Shown here piece by piece: positions 54,419 to 61,970 of a DNA stretch of 64,000 bases. Under the pieces are notes generated by a model. That model had not been told where the DNA came from, did not search any database, and worked only from the letters and a program-made list of their open reading frames with translations. Source of the stretch: Robiginitalea sp. GTDB taxonomy: Bacteria > Bacteroidota > Bacteroidia > Flavobacteriales > Flavobacteriaceae. The stretch covers positions 1-64,000 of the forward strand of contig JAHEJJ010000007.1 of assembly GCA_024638915.1 (NCBI GenBank). The letters run 5' to 3'. Both the position numbers and the translations under genes were made by a program. How positions within the stretch are numbered: position 1 is the stretch's first letter; each line of letters starts with the position of its first letter.

Positions 54419-55963
54419 ATGGACAAGATTACAATCCTCTGGGTAGATGACGAAATAGATCTCCTAAAACCTCATATCCTGTTTCTGGAAGATAAAAACT
54501 ATAATGTGATCACTTGCCAAAGTGGCCAGGATGCGCTGGAAGAGATGGCAGACAGGCAATTTGATATTGTCTTTCTGGACGAAAATATGCCCGGTCTATC
54601 GGGCCTGGATACACTTACAGAAATAAAGGTGAAAGATGCAACCTTGCCGGTGGTGATGATCACCAAGAGTGAGGAGGAATACATTATGGAAGAAGCTATA
54701 GGCAGCAAGATTGCGGATTATCTGATAAAACCGGTGAATCCCCATCAAATACTACTTTCCCTAAAGAAGAACCTGCAACATTCCCGCTTGGTATCGGAAA
54801 AGACCACCGCCAATTATCAACAGGAATTCAGGAAGATTGCTATGGATCTTTCCATGGTCAACACCTATGAGGAATGGGCAGAGTTGTATAAGAAATTGAT
54901 TTATTGGGATTTGCAACTGGAGCAAATCGAAGATACTGGAATGTTTGAGATACTGGAATCCCAAAAGATCGAGGCCAATACTCAGTTTGGGAAGTTCATT
55001 GAACGAAATTATGCTTCCTGGTTTAACCAGGATGACGGGCCCGTAATGTCGCATACTCTATTCCGAAAACTGGTGCTGCCTGAGCTTGAAAAGGGACCTA
55101 CCCTAATGGTGGTCATCGATAATCTAAGGTACGATCAATGGTTTGCTTTCGAAGATGCCCTAAACACATTTTATAAGAAAAGACGGGAAACTCCATATTA
55201 CAGCATCTTGCCTACCGCCACCCAATATGCAAGAAATGCTATCTTCTCGGGTCTCATGCCCTTGGATATGGAAAAGAAATATCCCAAATGGTGGAAAAAT
55301 GATACGGATGAGGGTGGTAAGAATTTATATGAAGACAAGTTCCTGGGGGCACAGATCGATCGTTTGGGATTAGATATCCGATGGGAATACCATAAAATCA
55401 GTAGCTTAAAGCAAGGAAAACATCTATCTCAGAATTTCAAAACGCAAAAAAATAATGATCTGACGGTGATCGTCTACAATTTTGTGGACATACTATCGCA
55501 CTCCAAGACCGAAATGGAGGTTATCAAAGAGTTGGCCTCGAACGATAAAGCCTACCGGTCGCTCACACTGAGTTGGTTTAAAAATTCTCCTCTTCTTGAA
55601 ATCATCCAACAGGCACAATCTTTAGGGCTCAGATTGATCATAACAACCGATCATGGCACCATCAATGTAAAACAGCCCTCAAAAGTAATCGGGGACCGTG
55701 AAACCAGCCTGAATTTGAGATATAAAACGGGTCGAAGCCTGACCTATGAACAAAAGGATGTTCTGGAAGCCAAGGATCCGGGTGAAATTCACCTCCCTTC
55801 TATCACAATGAGTAGCTCGTTTATCTTCGCTAAAAACGATCTTTTCTTCGCCTATCCCAATAATTATAACCACTACGTAAGTTACTACCGAAATACCTAT
55901 CAGCATGGCGGCGTGTCCCTGGAAGAAATGATAATCCCATTTATAGTCCTCGATCCGCGATAG
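54419..55963 (+). CDS. porX: PorX: response regulator with PglZ/alkaline-phosphatase-like effector domain
   Basis: 514 aa. The N-terminal receiver has VDDEIDL and the phosphoacceptor Asp in IVFLDENMPGLSG (about 52) plus Lys in DYLIKPVNP. A three-helix linker follows, then a PglZ-type alkaline phosphatase domain from about 205: VIDNLRYDQW, ATQYARNAIFSGLMP, and TTDHGTINVKQP with metal ligands. This is the architecture of PorX, the regulator of the type IX secretion system, which hydrolyses cyclic or linear oligonucleotides. Its kinase PorY is not in the window. It lies just before tsaE, the usual flavobacterial order. Confidence 0.95.
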   Translation: MDKITILWVDDEIDLLKPHILFLEDKNYNVITCQSGQDALEEMADRQFDIVFLDENMPGLSGLDTLTEIKVKDATLPVVMITKSEEEYIMEEAIGSKIADYLIKPVNPHQILLSLKKNLQHSRLVSEKTTANYQQEFRKIAMDLSMVNTYEEWAELYKKLIYWDLQLEQIEDTGMFEILESQKIEANTQFGKFIERNYASWFNQDDGPVMSHTLFRKLVLPELEKGPTLMVVIDNLRYDQWFAFEDALNTFYKKRRETPYYSILPTATQYARNAIFSGLMPLDMEKKYPKWWKNDTDEGGKNLYEDKFLGAQIDRLGLDIRWEYHKISSLKQGKHLSQNFKTQKNNDLTVIVYNFVDILSHSKTEMEVIKELASNDKAYRSLTLSWFKNSPLLEIIQQAQSLGLRLIITTDHGTINVKQPSKVIGDRETSLNLRYKTGRSLTYEQKDVLEAKDPGEIHLPSITMSSSFIFAKNDLFFAYPNNYNHYVSYYRNTYQHGGVSLEEMIIPFIVLDPR

Positions 55964-55966
55964 CTT

Positions 55967-56383
55967 ATGGAGCTCACCTATTCCGAAGATCAGATCGATA
56001 CCATTGCTGAACAAATCCTTGCGGCCGTTAGCTGTAAAACCATTTTGTTCTATGGTTCTATGGGCGCCGGTAAAACGACGCTGATAAAGGCCTTGGTAAA
56101 AGCTTTGGGAGGTGCCCAAAAGGGCAATAGCCCTACCTTTGGCATCGTAAACGAGTACAGCACCAGAAACGGTACATTGTTGGGCTACCATTTTGATTTC
56201 TACCGACTTGAAGATGAAGAGGAGGCCTTAGATATTGGATTGGAAGACTATTTATCGCAGGATGCCTGGATTTTTATGGAATGGCCCGAAAAAATTGCAT
56301 CTCTGCTCCCAGACGATGCCGTTATTCTTCAAATCGATCTTATAGATACCCAGACCCGTAAAATTAGCTTGAAACTGCCATAA
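55967..56383 (+). CDS. tsaE: tRNA threonylcarbamoyladenosine biosynthesis protein TsaE
   Basis: 138 aa P-loop ATPase. Walker A is GSMGAGKTTLIKAL (about 32-45), then NSPTFGIVNEY, and Walker B-like FDFYRLEDEEEALDIGLEDYL with DAWIFMEWPE. It supports the TsaB-TsaD complex in t6A37 synthesis. Separated from porX by 3 bp. Confidence 0.95.
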   Translation: MELTYSEDQIDTIAEQILAAVSCKTILFYGSMGAGKTTLIKALVKALGGAQKGNSPTFGIVNEYSTRNGTLLGYHFDFYRLEDEEEALDIGLEDYLSQDAWIFMEWPEKIASLLPDDAVILQIDLIDTQTRKISLKLP

Positions 56384-56438
56384 ACTTCAAAAGTGTATTT
56401 TATTCAAAACAAATTGCAGGACAGTGCAGAACTTTACT

Positions 56439-56948
56439 ATGATTAAAATTCTTTTCATTATCTCAATGGTATTTCCCTGGTATCTAACAGCCCAGGAAGA
56501 CAAAGGTTGTATCGGAGAATCCTATGCAATGATCAACCCGTTTATGGGCAACTGGAAGGAATTCACAGTAACCCAGGAGGCAGAAGTTTATATGGGTACC
56601 CTTCAATCAAGCAAAGGACAAGACAAATGTACCATCACACAACGTTTTATAAGTGCCGACGGGAGTTTCTCCTATCAATGCTTCGGATATGTAGATTCCT
56701 CCACTAGTAACTGGAAAGAAATTTATGTATTTAATAATGGTAATCACTCTGAATATCAATGGTTTAAGGAGGATAGCGACATAATTATGAGGCGAACCAG
56801 CGGAACACGTCTTCTAGACTATATGCACCAATTACGCCTTACCAATATAACAAAAGACTCCTATGATGTCTTTGAAGAACACTCTTATGATAATGGAATC
56901 ACCTGGCAAAATGTTGAACTCACAAGAATAAAGAGGTCAAATCCATGA
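56439..56948 (+). CDS. Secreted protein, DUF1579-like
   Basis: 169 aa from the ATG at 56439 (a GTG upstream is open). A signal peptide (MIKILFIISMVFPWYLTAQ) precedes a single domain with the repeated pattern GNWKEFTVTQEAEVYMG ... CTITQRFISADGSFSYQCFGYVD ... RRTSGTRLLDYMHQLRLTNITKDSYDVFEE, a beta-rich fold reminiscent of lipocalin-like DUF1579 proteins. Ends in ATGA, overlapping the broken gene that follows, so the two were co-translated. Confidence 0.7.
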   Translation: MIKILFIISMVFPWYLTAQEDKGCIGESYAMINPFMGNWKEFTVTQEAEVYMGTLQSSKGQDKCTITQRFISADGSFSYQCFGYVDSSTSNWKEIYVFNNGNHSEYQWFKEDSDIIMRRTSGTRLLDYMHQLRLTNITKDSYDVFEEHSYDNGITWQNVELTRIKRSNP

Positions 56949-57199
56949 AAAAAGACAATTATGGCAAGTGGACTTCCAAGCAGCTGCATCGACAGTTTAA
57001 AAATCTCAATTTGGCCATAAGATTACTGGCAGGTATACTACTTGTGATTTTTGCCCTGACTATTTACAAGTCTATAAAGTAAGGACGAATTAATCCTTTG
57101 TTGATCTCTCCCATTGCACTTTCTATTATAATCCCATTAAATTTCAAAAGGATTAGGGATATTAGAGAAGAGATTCAGCGCAGGGAGCAAGAACACTGA
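56945..57199 (+). pseudogene. Small membrane protein gene with in-frame TAA
   Basis: From the ATG at 56945 the frame gives 45 aa with one membrane helix (LAIRLLAGILLVIFALTIY), then TAA at 57080-57082, and immediately continues in frame for 38 codons (GRINPLLISPIALSIIIPL, then a charged tail RIRDIREEIQRREQEH) to a TGA at 57197. The second half is plainly protein-like, with a second helix and no rare start. The 83-residue two-helix whole resembles small Bacteroidetes membrane proteins. Either a nonsense mutation or a recoding site; the first seems simpler. It follows the secreted protein gene with an ATGA overlap. Confidence 0.65.
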
Positions 57200-57266
57200 G
57201 GTCAGTTGAATTTAGATTTAAAATCAGCTGGTTTTAAGTCGTTATCAATATCCGATTGGCCAGGTC

Positions 57267-57476
57267 TTATTTCCCTTTTCTAAGATCCAAAAAGGCTACA
57301 AACACCAATAATGCCCCTACAGTTAGTTTATAACTAATATACCAGGCTTTGGAAGTCTCTAATCCAAACAAAATCTCATATGAAATCCTGGAGGTAAATC
57401 CAAAGAGCAATGCCAGAGCAGAAATCAAAAAGAGCAGTCCAAGAGCTATAAAGAAGAAGTTCAATATGTTTCTCAT
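57267..57476 (-). CDS. Small two-helix membrane protein
   Basis: 69 aa, unrecognised. Two hydrophobic helices (residues 6-26 and about 47-62) separated by ISYEILFGLETSKAWY and a final basic DLRKGK. It lies downstream of the double-glycine peptides on the same strand but across the hairpin at 57509-57546, so co-transcription is uncertain. A small immunity-like membrane protein is one possibility; nothing in the sequence proves it. Confidence 0.55.
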   Translation of the reverse strand: MRNILNFFFIALGLLFLISALALLFGFTSRISYEILFGLETSKAWYISYKLTVGALLVFVAFLDLRKGK

Positions 57477-57508
57477 ATTCCAGCAGTCAGGTATTATAAT
57501 TCATAATG

Positions 57509-57546
57509 ATGAACTGCACCTTGATTTTGGCCAAAGTGCAGTTCAT
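57509..57546 (-). terminator. Long perfect hairpin after the double-glycine peptides
   Basis: ATGAACTGCAC and GTGCAGTTCAT (11 bp, perfect) enclose a 16-nt loop, 14 bases after the stop of the second peptide gene. No T-run follows on the minus strand, so it may be a processing or partial termination site rather than a classical terminator. Confidence 0.5.
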
Positions 57547-57559
57547 AAGCTGTCTCAAA

Positions 57560-57709
57560 CTATTTGATGAATTTGAGCAGCCGTCCTACACCAAATACGG
57601 TTATCGCTACTTCTAGAACGTCTCCTACAAGAACACCTGCATGATAGGCTGAGCCATTATGGCCGCCATTGATTGCGGCTTGTTCTGATATTTCCAATTC
57701 TCTTATCAT
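57560..57709 (-). CDS. Double-glycine leader peptide A, 49 aa (bacteriocin-like)
   Basis: ATG at 57709, TAG at 57560. The leader ELEISEQAAINGG matches the double-glycine consensus (Glu at -8 relative region, hydrophobic at -4, Gly-Gly at 15-16). The mature part is 33 residues: it starts HNGSAYHAG, contains GVLVG (a GxxxG motif) and a hydrophobic stretch VLEVAITVFGVG, and ends RLLKFIK. Two-peptide class IIb bacteriocins have this form. No C39 peptidase/ABC exporter is in the window, so processing would need a distant one. Found by translating the gap; separate from peptide B by 65 bp. Confidence 0.65.
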   Translation of the reverse strand: MIRELEISEQAAINGGHNGSAYHAGVLVGDVLEVAITVFGVGRLLKFIK

Positions 57710-57774
57710 TTTTAGATTTGTTTTTTAAGTTTATATATATTCTTTTTTAGACGGGTCGTCAAAAGACTCCACCC

Positions 57775-57936
57775 CTATTTCCACAAGGAGCTCAGCCCAT
57801 CTTTAACGCCTCTGAAAAAATCATTCAGGGCATGAGATCTGTAGGCAATGCCCCCTGGAGGTCCAAAGCCACCTTTGACCGATCTCAATTCTTCACTTTT
57901 AAGCTCTACCATTTCATTTGTCGGCATATTTTCCAT
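57775..57936 (-). CDS. Double-glycine leader peptide B, 53 aa (bacteriocin-like)
   Basis: ATG at 57936, TAG at 57775. The leader ends LKSEELRSVKGG, a near-perfect double-glycine motif (LS-x-EEL-xx-V-x-GG) with cleavage after Gly23. The predicted mature peptide is 30 residues: FGPPGGIAYRSHALND, then FFRGVKDG with a GxxxG motif (GVKDG), ending LSSLWK. It carries four basic and two acidic residues. With peptide A it forms a tandem pair sharing leader type, size and GxxxG. A palindrome lies 39 bp upstream. Role as bacteriocin, pheromone or other secreted signal is inference. Confidence 0.7.
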   Translation of the reverse strand: MENMPTNEMVELKSEELRSVKGGFGPPGGIAYRSHALNDFFRGVKDGLSSLWK

Positions 57937-57974
57937 TTTTTCTGATTTAAATTATGATTAATTTATCCTGAAAT

Positions 57975-57986
57975 CAGTGATCACTG
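57975..57986. promoter_or_regulatory. Perfect 12-bp palindrome upstream of peptide B
   Basis: CAGTGATCACTG is its own complement and lies 39-50 bases before the ATG of peptide B. That is a normal position for an operator of a dimeric regulator. A second palindrome CTCTGCAGAG lies at 58019-58028. No binding protein is identified. Confidence 0.4.
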
Positions 57987-58064
57987 TTTTATTCAGACAA
58001 TACGAATATAGGGCTCAGCTCTGCAGAGGGCTTGCAGTTCTTTAAAATCAAAAATTAATATGGA

Positions 58065-59255
58065 TCAGAGCTGTTTAAGCACCGAGATCATAAGTTCCCG
58101 GCGTTGAAGTACTTCTTCCTGGCTCCAGCTGAGTTTTACAAGACATGAAATGGTCCGCGACATCCAGTGATCAGAAGCGGAAAAACTTTTATTATTCCAA
58201 TTTCCGATCCCCTGTTGAACCTCATTGCTTAGGTTGCCAAGGCTTATCATCTGTTTTAGATGTTCCCATTTTCTATGATAGTGCCAGTTGTTGTCGTACC
58301 AGTAAAAACAAGCATCTATGCCTGCTTCGGTCAATTTCCGGATGGCATGGCGGGCCTTCTCTTCGTCGGGCAGAAAAAAATTAAGGAAAGAGTAATTTTC
58401 AACCCCGCCTTCCGGCACACGTCTGAATTCAATTTCCGGAATCTCCTGTAGTCCTTCCTTCAGTATATTATAGTTCTTCTCCTGAATTTTAAGGAATTCG
58501 TCTATTCTTCTCAACTGTGCCAGCCCGATGGCAGCATTCAATTCAGAAATACGAAAATTATAACCCAGAAAAGGATGTTTTTCCGCACCACGATCTGTTC
58601 CTGCATGATCATGGCCATGGTCGGAATAATGGTCGGCCTTATGGTAATATTCAGTATTATCGGTAATCAAGGCTCCGCCTTCTCCACAGGTAATCGTTTT
58701 TACATAGTCGAAACTAAAGCACCCTATATCGCCTATACTTCCCAGTGGCTGCCCTTTATAGGTCCCCCCGATAGCCTGGCAGGCATCTTCCAGCAATATC
58801 AAATTATATTCCTCGCATATAAACTTTAAGGTATCCAGATCGGCCATTGAACCGCACATGTGTACTGGCATTATGACCCTGGTCTTGTCGGTAATGGCAT
58901 TTCTGACCGCCTCAGGATCGAGGGTGAGGGTATCGTCTATATCCACCAAAACCGGGACCGCCCCCATTGCTATCACCGCCTCAAAACTAGCGACAAATGT
59001 GAATACAGGCAGGATCACCTCATCCCCTGCTCCTACACCACTACTGGCCATAGCTACGGTTAACGCCGCCGTTCCGCTACTGAGGAGTTGCGCATGTTTT
59101 ACCTGCATTCGCTTGGCCAACAAAAATTCCATTTCCCGGGCCTTCCAATGACCGTTGCGCATGCCGTCGAATCCATAGCGCATCAATACTCCTGATTCCA
59201 ATACATCATGGGTCTCAGCCCGCTCCCTATCGCCAAATAATTCAAATCCTGGCAT
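58065..59255 (-). CDS. DegT/DnrJ/EryC1/StrS family aminotransferase
   Basis: 396 aa PLP enzyme. SSGTAALTVAM, DEVILPVFTFVAS, LLEDACQAIGG, the PLP lysine in SFDYVKTITCGEGG (about 190), and NFRISELNAAIGLAQL are the DegT family blocks. Such enzymes make amino sugars for surface glycans or antibiotics. The Lys environment ITCGEGGALIT is as in sugar aminotransferases. First gene of a small minus-strand run, next to the peptide genes but 129 bp from them. Confidence 0.9.
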   Translation of the reverse strand: MPGFELFGDRERAETHDVLESGVLMRYGFDGMRNGHWKAREMEFLLAKRMQVKHAQLLSSGTAALTVAMASSGVGAGDEVILPVFTFVASFEAVIAMGAVPVLVDIDDTLTLDPEAVRNAITDKTRVIMPVHMCGSMADLDTLKFICEEYNLILLEDACQAIGGTYKGQPLGSIGDIGCFSFDYVKTITCGEGGALITDNTEYYHKADHYSDHGHDHAGTDRGAEKHPFLGYNFRISELNAAIGLAQLRRIDEFLKIQEKNYNILKEGLQEIPEIEFRRVPEGGVENYSFLNFFLPDEEKARHAIRKLTEAGIDACFYWYDNNWHYHRKWEHLKQMISLGNLSNEVQQGIGNWNNKSFSASDHWMSRTISCLVKLSWSQEEVLQRRELMISVLKQL

Positions 59256-59285
59256 AATAATTTTTTGATTAATACAAATTGAACG

Positions 59286-59930
59286 TCATTTCCTTGTTGT
59301 CATATCGATAATACTGTCTGTAAGCCGGCGACGCACTTTTTTAAATCCTGAAAACATGTCGTCCTCGGCCCTGTACCCAACTGGAAGCACCAATACCGAT
59401 GTAAGTCCCCTAGCGGTCAGGCCGAGGATGCGATCGTACTCCGCCGGAACGAAGCCTTCCATCGGACAAGAATCGATTCTTTCCAGGGCACATATGGTCA
59501 ATAAATTTCCCAGTGCCAGGTAGGCCTGTTTCTTAGCCCATTCGAGGATCTCAGTCGGATCTTTTTTGGAGAAATCTTCGAGGAGTGCCTCTTTAAAAGG
59601 ATCAAGAATTTCGTCGCTTGTCCCTCTGACTTGCTTTACCCTGTCAAAGTATGAATCGATATAGCGTCCATCTACCCCGGTTTCCACACATAGTATCAGC
59701 AAGTGGGAGGCTTGTCCTACCTGTGGCTGTGAATACGAATGAGGGGTGAGTTGCTCCTGTAGTTCTTTATCGCTTAAAACTACCAGTTTGATCGGTTGCA
59801 GCCCATATGATGTGGCGGTTAGGTTAAACGACTTTTTTAAAATATCTACCTTTTCCTGTGGTAATATCCGGTCTTCATTAAAGCGTTTTACCGCATATCG
59901 CCATTTAAGATCTTCTACTATATCATGCAT
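59286..59930 (-). CDS. Nitroreductase-family NAD(P)H-dependent flavoprotein
   Basis: 214 aa FMN enzyme, NfsB/NfnB-like. DLKWRYAVKRFNEDR near the start, SFNLTATSYGLQPIKLVVL, SQPQVGQASHLLILC and the C-terminal VLVLPVGYRAEDD are the nitroreductase blocks. It reduces quinones or nitro compounds. It lies 30 bp from the DegT gene on the same strand. Confidence 0.88.
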   Translation of the reverse strand: MHDIVEDLKWRYAVKRFNEDRILPQEKVDILKKSFNLTATSYGLQPIKLVVLSDKELQEQLTPHSYSQPQVGQASHLLILCVETGVDGRYIDSYFDRVKQVRGTSDEILDPFKEALLEDFSKKDPTEILEWAKKQAYLALGNLLTICALERIDSCPMEGFVPAEYDRILGLTARGLTSVLVLPVGYRAEDDMFSGFKKVRRRLTDSIIDMTTRK

Positions 59931-59940
59931 ATTATTACTA

Positions 59941-60693
59941 TTAAAAAAACCAAAGTTTGATCGCCATGACCACCACCATGACCACCAGAAATACTTTTAT
60001 AAAATTATCCCCTTTGCGTACCGAGATCCTGCTTGAAAACCAGGCACCTGTACCATTACCGATCGCCAGTACCAACCCTACCTTCCACAACACCTTATCG
60101 TTATAAAGAAATACCCCCAGGGCAGAAAGCGTATATATGAACACTACTGCCACCTTGGTGGCATTGGCACGTACCAGCGACATATGGTTGACGTAGTGCA
60201 AAAATAAAAGAATTACAAAGCCGATCCCCGCATTGATGAAACCGCCATAAATGCCGATAAAAAAAAAGGCGATGATACCGATCCAAAGATATTTCCCCGT
60301 AAGACGTTCTTTGAGATCAGCAGCACTGATCCTGGGTTTAAATACAATGATCAAGACGACCAGCAGCATGATGATGGCCAGGATCCTGTTAAAGGTTTCC
60401 CCCTTTATATCTACAGCGATCTGAGCGCCGATGATCGCTCCCAGAAGTGCTGATATACCTAAATAAATATTGAAGGGGAATGTGCTGACACCCTTGCTTT
60501 TAAAACCGGCGATGCCCATCGAATTTTGGATTATAATGGCGACGCGGTTGGTTCCGTTGGCCACACTGGGCGGTAAGCCTAAAAATATAAGCACCGGTAA
60601 TGAAATAAGGGACCCGCCACCGGCAATGGTATTGATGAACCCCACTACAAACCCGACTACGATCAGCAAAAGGTAATGATACCATTCCTCCAT
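59941..60693 (-). CDS. TauE/SafE family sulfite or anion exporter
   Basis: 250 aa from the ATG at 60693 (60732 also open). Seven to eight membrane helices. The family signatures are FVVGFINTIAGGGSLISLPVL at the start and the repeated FINAGIGFVILLFLHYV in the second half. It probably moves sulfonates or organic anions; substrate unknown. Overlap spacing with the nitroreductase gene is 10 bp. Confidence 0.88.
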   Translation of the reverse strand: MEEWYHYLLLIVVGFVVGFINTIAGGGSLISLPVLIFLGLPPSVANGTNRVAIIIQNSMGIAGFKSKGVSTFPFNIYLGISALLGAIIGAQIAVDIKGETFNRILAIIMLLVVLIIVFKPRISAADLKERLTGKYLWIGIIAFFFIGIYGGFINAGIGFVILLFLHYVNHMSLVRANATKVAVVFIYTLSALGVFLYNDKVLWKVGLVLAIGNGTGAWFSSRISVRKGDNFIKVFLVVMVVVMAIKLWFF

Positions 60694-60761
60694 TGGGCAA
60701 AAGTACAGCTTCTTTCGAAGACTTAAAATCATGTATTTTTACAACTCTCCTGCGTCACAAT

Positions 60762-60792
60762 AAAAAAAAGGCAGCTTCGATGAAGCTGCCTT
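60762..60792 (-). terminator. Terminator after the LuxR-type regulator
   Basis: AAGGCAGCTTC and GAAGCTGCCTT pair perfectly (11 bp) around GAT; on the minus strand the stem is followed by TTTTTT. It lies between the LuxR-type gene and the TauE gene. Confidence 0.9.
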
Positions 60793-60807
60793 CCAACCAT
60801 AAACAAA

Positions 60808-60838
60808 CCGCAGGCTCACCCCAGTGTGAACGCTGCGG
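60808..60838 (-). terminator. Second, imperfect hairpin before the main terminator
   Basis: CCGCAG pairs with CTGCGG around an imperfect inner stem (TCAC/GTGA), followed on the minus strand by TTTGTTTA. It lies closer to the LuxR-type gene than the main terminator, giving tandem signals. Confidence 0.5.
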
Positions 60839-60854
60839 CAGTTACGCTACACCA

Positions 60855-61490
60855 TCAGGATGCAAAATCCCATTCTCGGAGCTTCTGAAGCGCTTCAGAT
60901 TTGGAATTCACATCCAGTTTTAAATAAATATTTTGAATATGGAAATTAATCGTACTGGGGGTCACAAATAATTTATCGGCTATAGCCTTATAGGTTGCCC
61001 CCTGCCCGAGGTATTCAATGATCTGGTTTTCCCGGTCCGAAAAGATCCGATACGACTTCCTCTGGAACATCGAAATGATCTTTTTGGCGATATCGCTGCT
61101 TAGCGCGGCTCCTTCATCCCTGATGGAGTTAAGTGCCCTCAATAGCCTCTTTTTCGAAATGGGCTTAGTGAGATATCCATTTACCTGGTTTTTAAATGCC
61201 TTCTTAATGATTTCAAAATCATCTTCCTTGCTCACCATGATCACCTTTACCTCAGGATCTATCTCCTTAAATTGTGCGATGCCTTCTATTCCGGTAAGAC
61301 CATCAGACATATTTACTTCTGATAGGATGAGATCGGGCTCAACGTATTCAAATTCCTCAAGGGCATCCTCTACCGAATTGTAGATACCTTCTAGTGAATA
61401 GTTGAAATAGGATCGGAAATAATGATGGTAGGTACTGTGAAACGAAACATCATTATCAATAGCGATAATCTTTAGAGTAGTTGTTTCCAT
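60855..61490 (-). CDS. LuxR/NarL-type response regulator with Glu at the phosphoacceptor site
   Basis: 211 aa. The receiver domain (residues 1-125) has the acidic site IAIDNDVSF, Ser in VIMVSKEDD and Lys in GYLTKPISKKRL, but the phosphoacceptor position reads PDLILSEVNMSDGLTG, with Glu where Asp is normal. The C-terminal LuxR HTH is intact (FSDRENQIIEYLGQGATYKAIADKLFVTPSTINFHIQNIYLKLDV). Glu at this site often mimics phosphorylation, so this may be a constitutively active or kinase-independent regulator. No kinase is adjacent. Followed by tandem terminators and preceded by a 480-bp gap with a 16-bp palindrome. Confidence 0.88.
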   Translation of the reverse strand: METTTLKIIAIDNDVSFHSTYHHYFRSYFNYSLEGIYNSVEDALEEFEYVEPDLILSEVNMSDGLTGIEGIAQFKEIDPEVKVIMVSKEDDFEIIKKAFKNQVNGYLTKPISKKRLLRALNSIRDEGAALSSDIAKKIISMFQRKSYRIFSDRENQIIEYLGQGATYKAIADKLFVTPSTINFHIQNIYLKLDVNSKSEALQKLREWDFAS

Positions 61491-61707
61491 TTTGGGTAAT
61501 ATTTGGGGTTGTGTTTTTTGGGTTGTATCTATTACTTCAATTCATGAGCATATTATTCCACCTGTATTTAGCCGGGTTGAAGGGCACACAGGGAGCCAGA
61601 TCGCATCTAAGGATGGGTCTGAAAATACCTGCCAACTATCCGGATTGGACTGTCGGTTAAAAGGAATTAATAAGTATGCTTAACGGTTCAATTTGCCGCT
61701 ACAGAAG

Positions 61708-61723
61708 ATCCGTTATAACGGAT
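61708..61723. promoter_or_regulatory. Perfect 16-bp palindrome upstream of the LuxR-type gene
   Basis: ATCCGTTATAACGGAT is its own reverse complement. It is flanked by GCCGC (61695-61699) and GCGGC (61726-61730), which could extend a stem. Candidate operator, perhaps for the neighbouring regulator itself. No proof. Confidence 0.45.
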
Positions 61724-61916
61724 AGGCGGCTTTATTCTTTTGATGCGCTAAAAAAACTTGGGAAGTCTTCATAGATGGGGGTTTTGGGGTTATTATAAGA
61801 TTCGGGTTGTTAATTTTACGTACGATGAAAGTACCTATTTTCACGACGAATACCTAAAATAAGTAAGTGTTTTCGTTCAACTGCAGATTATTTTAACTTA
61901 CCGACTAAGCGGTCTG

Positions 61917-61966
61917 CGGTCCTTGCCTGGGGCTTCTTCATTTTTGAAAAAGCCCCGGCCAGACCG
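61917..61966. terminator. Hairpin at the 3' end of the PorP/SprF gene
   Basis: GGGGCTT and AAGCCCC form the core stem, with GGTC/GACC and further partial pairs outside. It is directly behind the stop of the PorP/SprF-SPOR gene on the minus strand. No strong T-run follows. Confidence 0.55.
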
Positions 61967-61970
61967 TAGG

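Larger units (their letters stand above)
61491..61970. other. 480-bp non-coding gap between a PorP/SprF gene and a LuxR-type gene
   Basis: No convincing gene. The region contains the 16-bp palindrome at 61708-61723, which is about 218 bp upstream of the LuxR-type ATG, and a hairpin at 61917-61966. A short open frame on the plus strand (61492-61683) has no coding-like features. The LuxR-type gene's promoter should lie here. Confidence 0.6.

Noticed and set aside
61492-61683. A 63-codon open frame on the plus strand in the gap before the PorP/SprF gene
   Set aside because: Mixed composition, no motif, no neighbour on the strand, and it begins at the LuxR-type gene's upstream edge; nothing supports translation.
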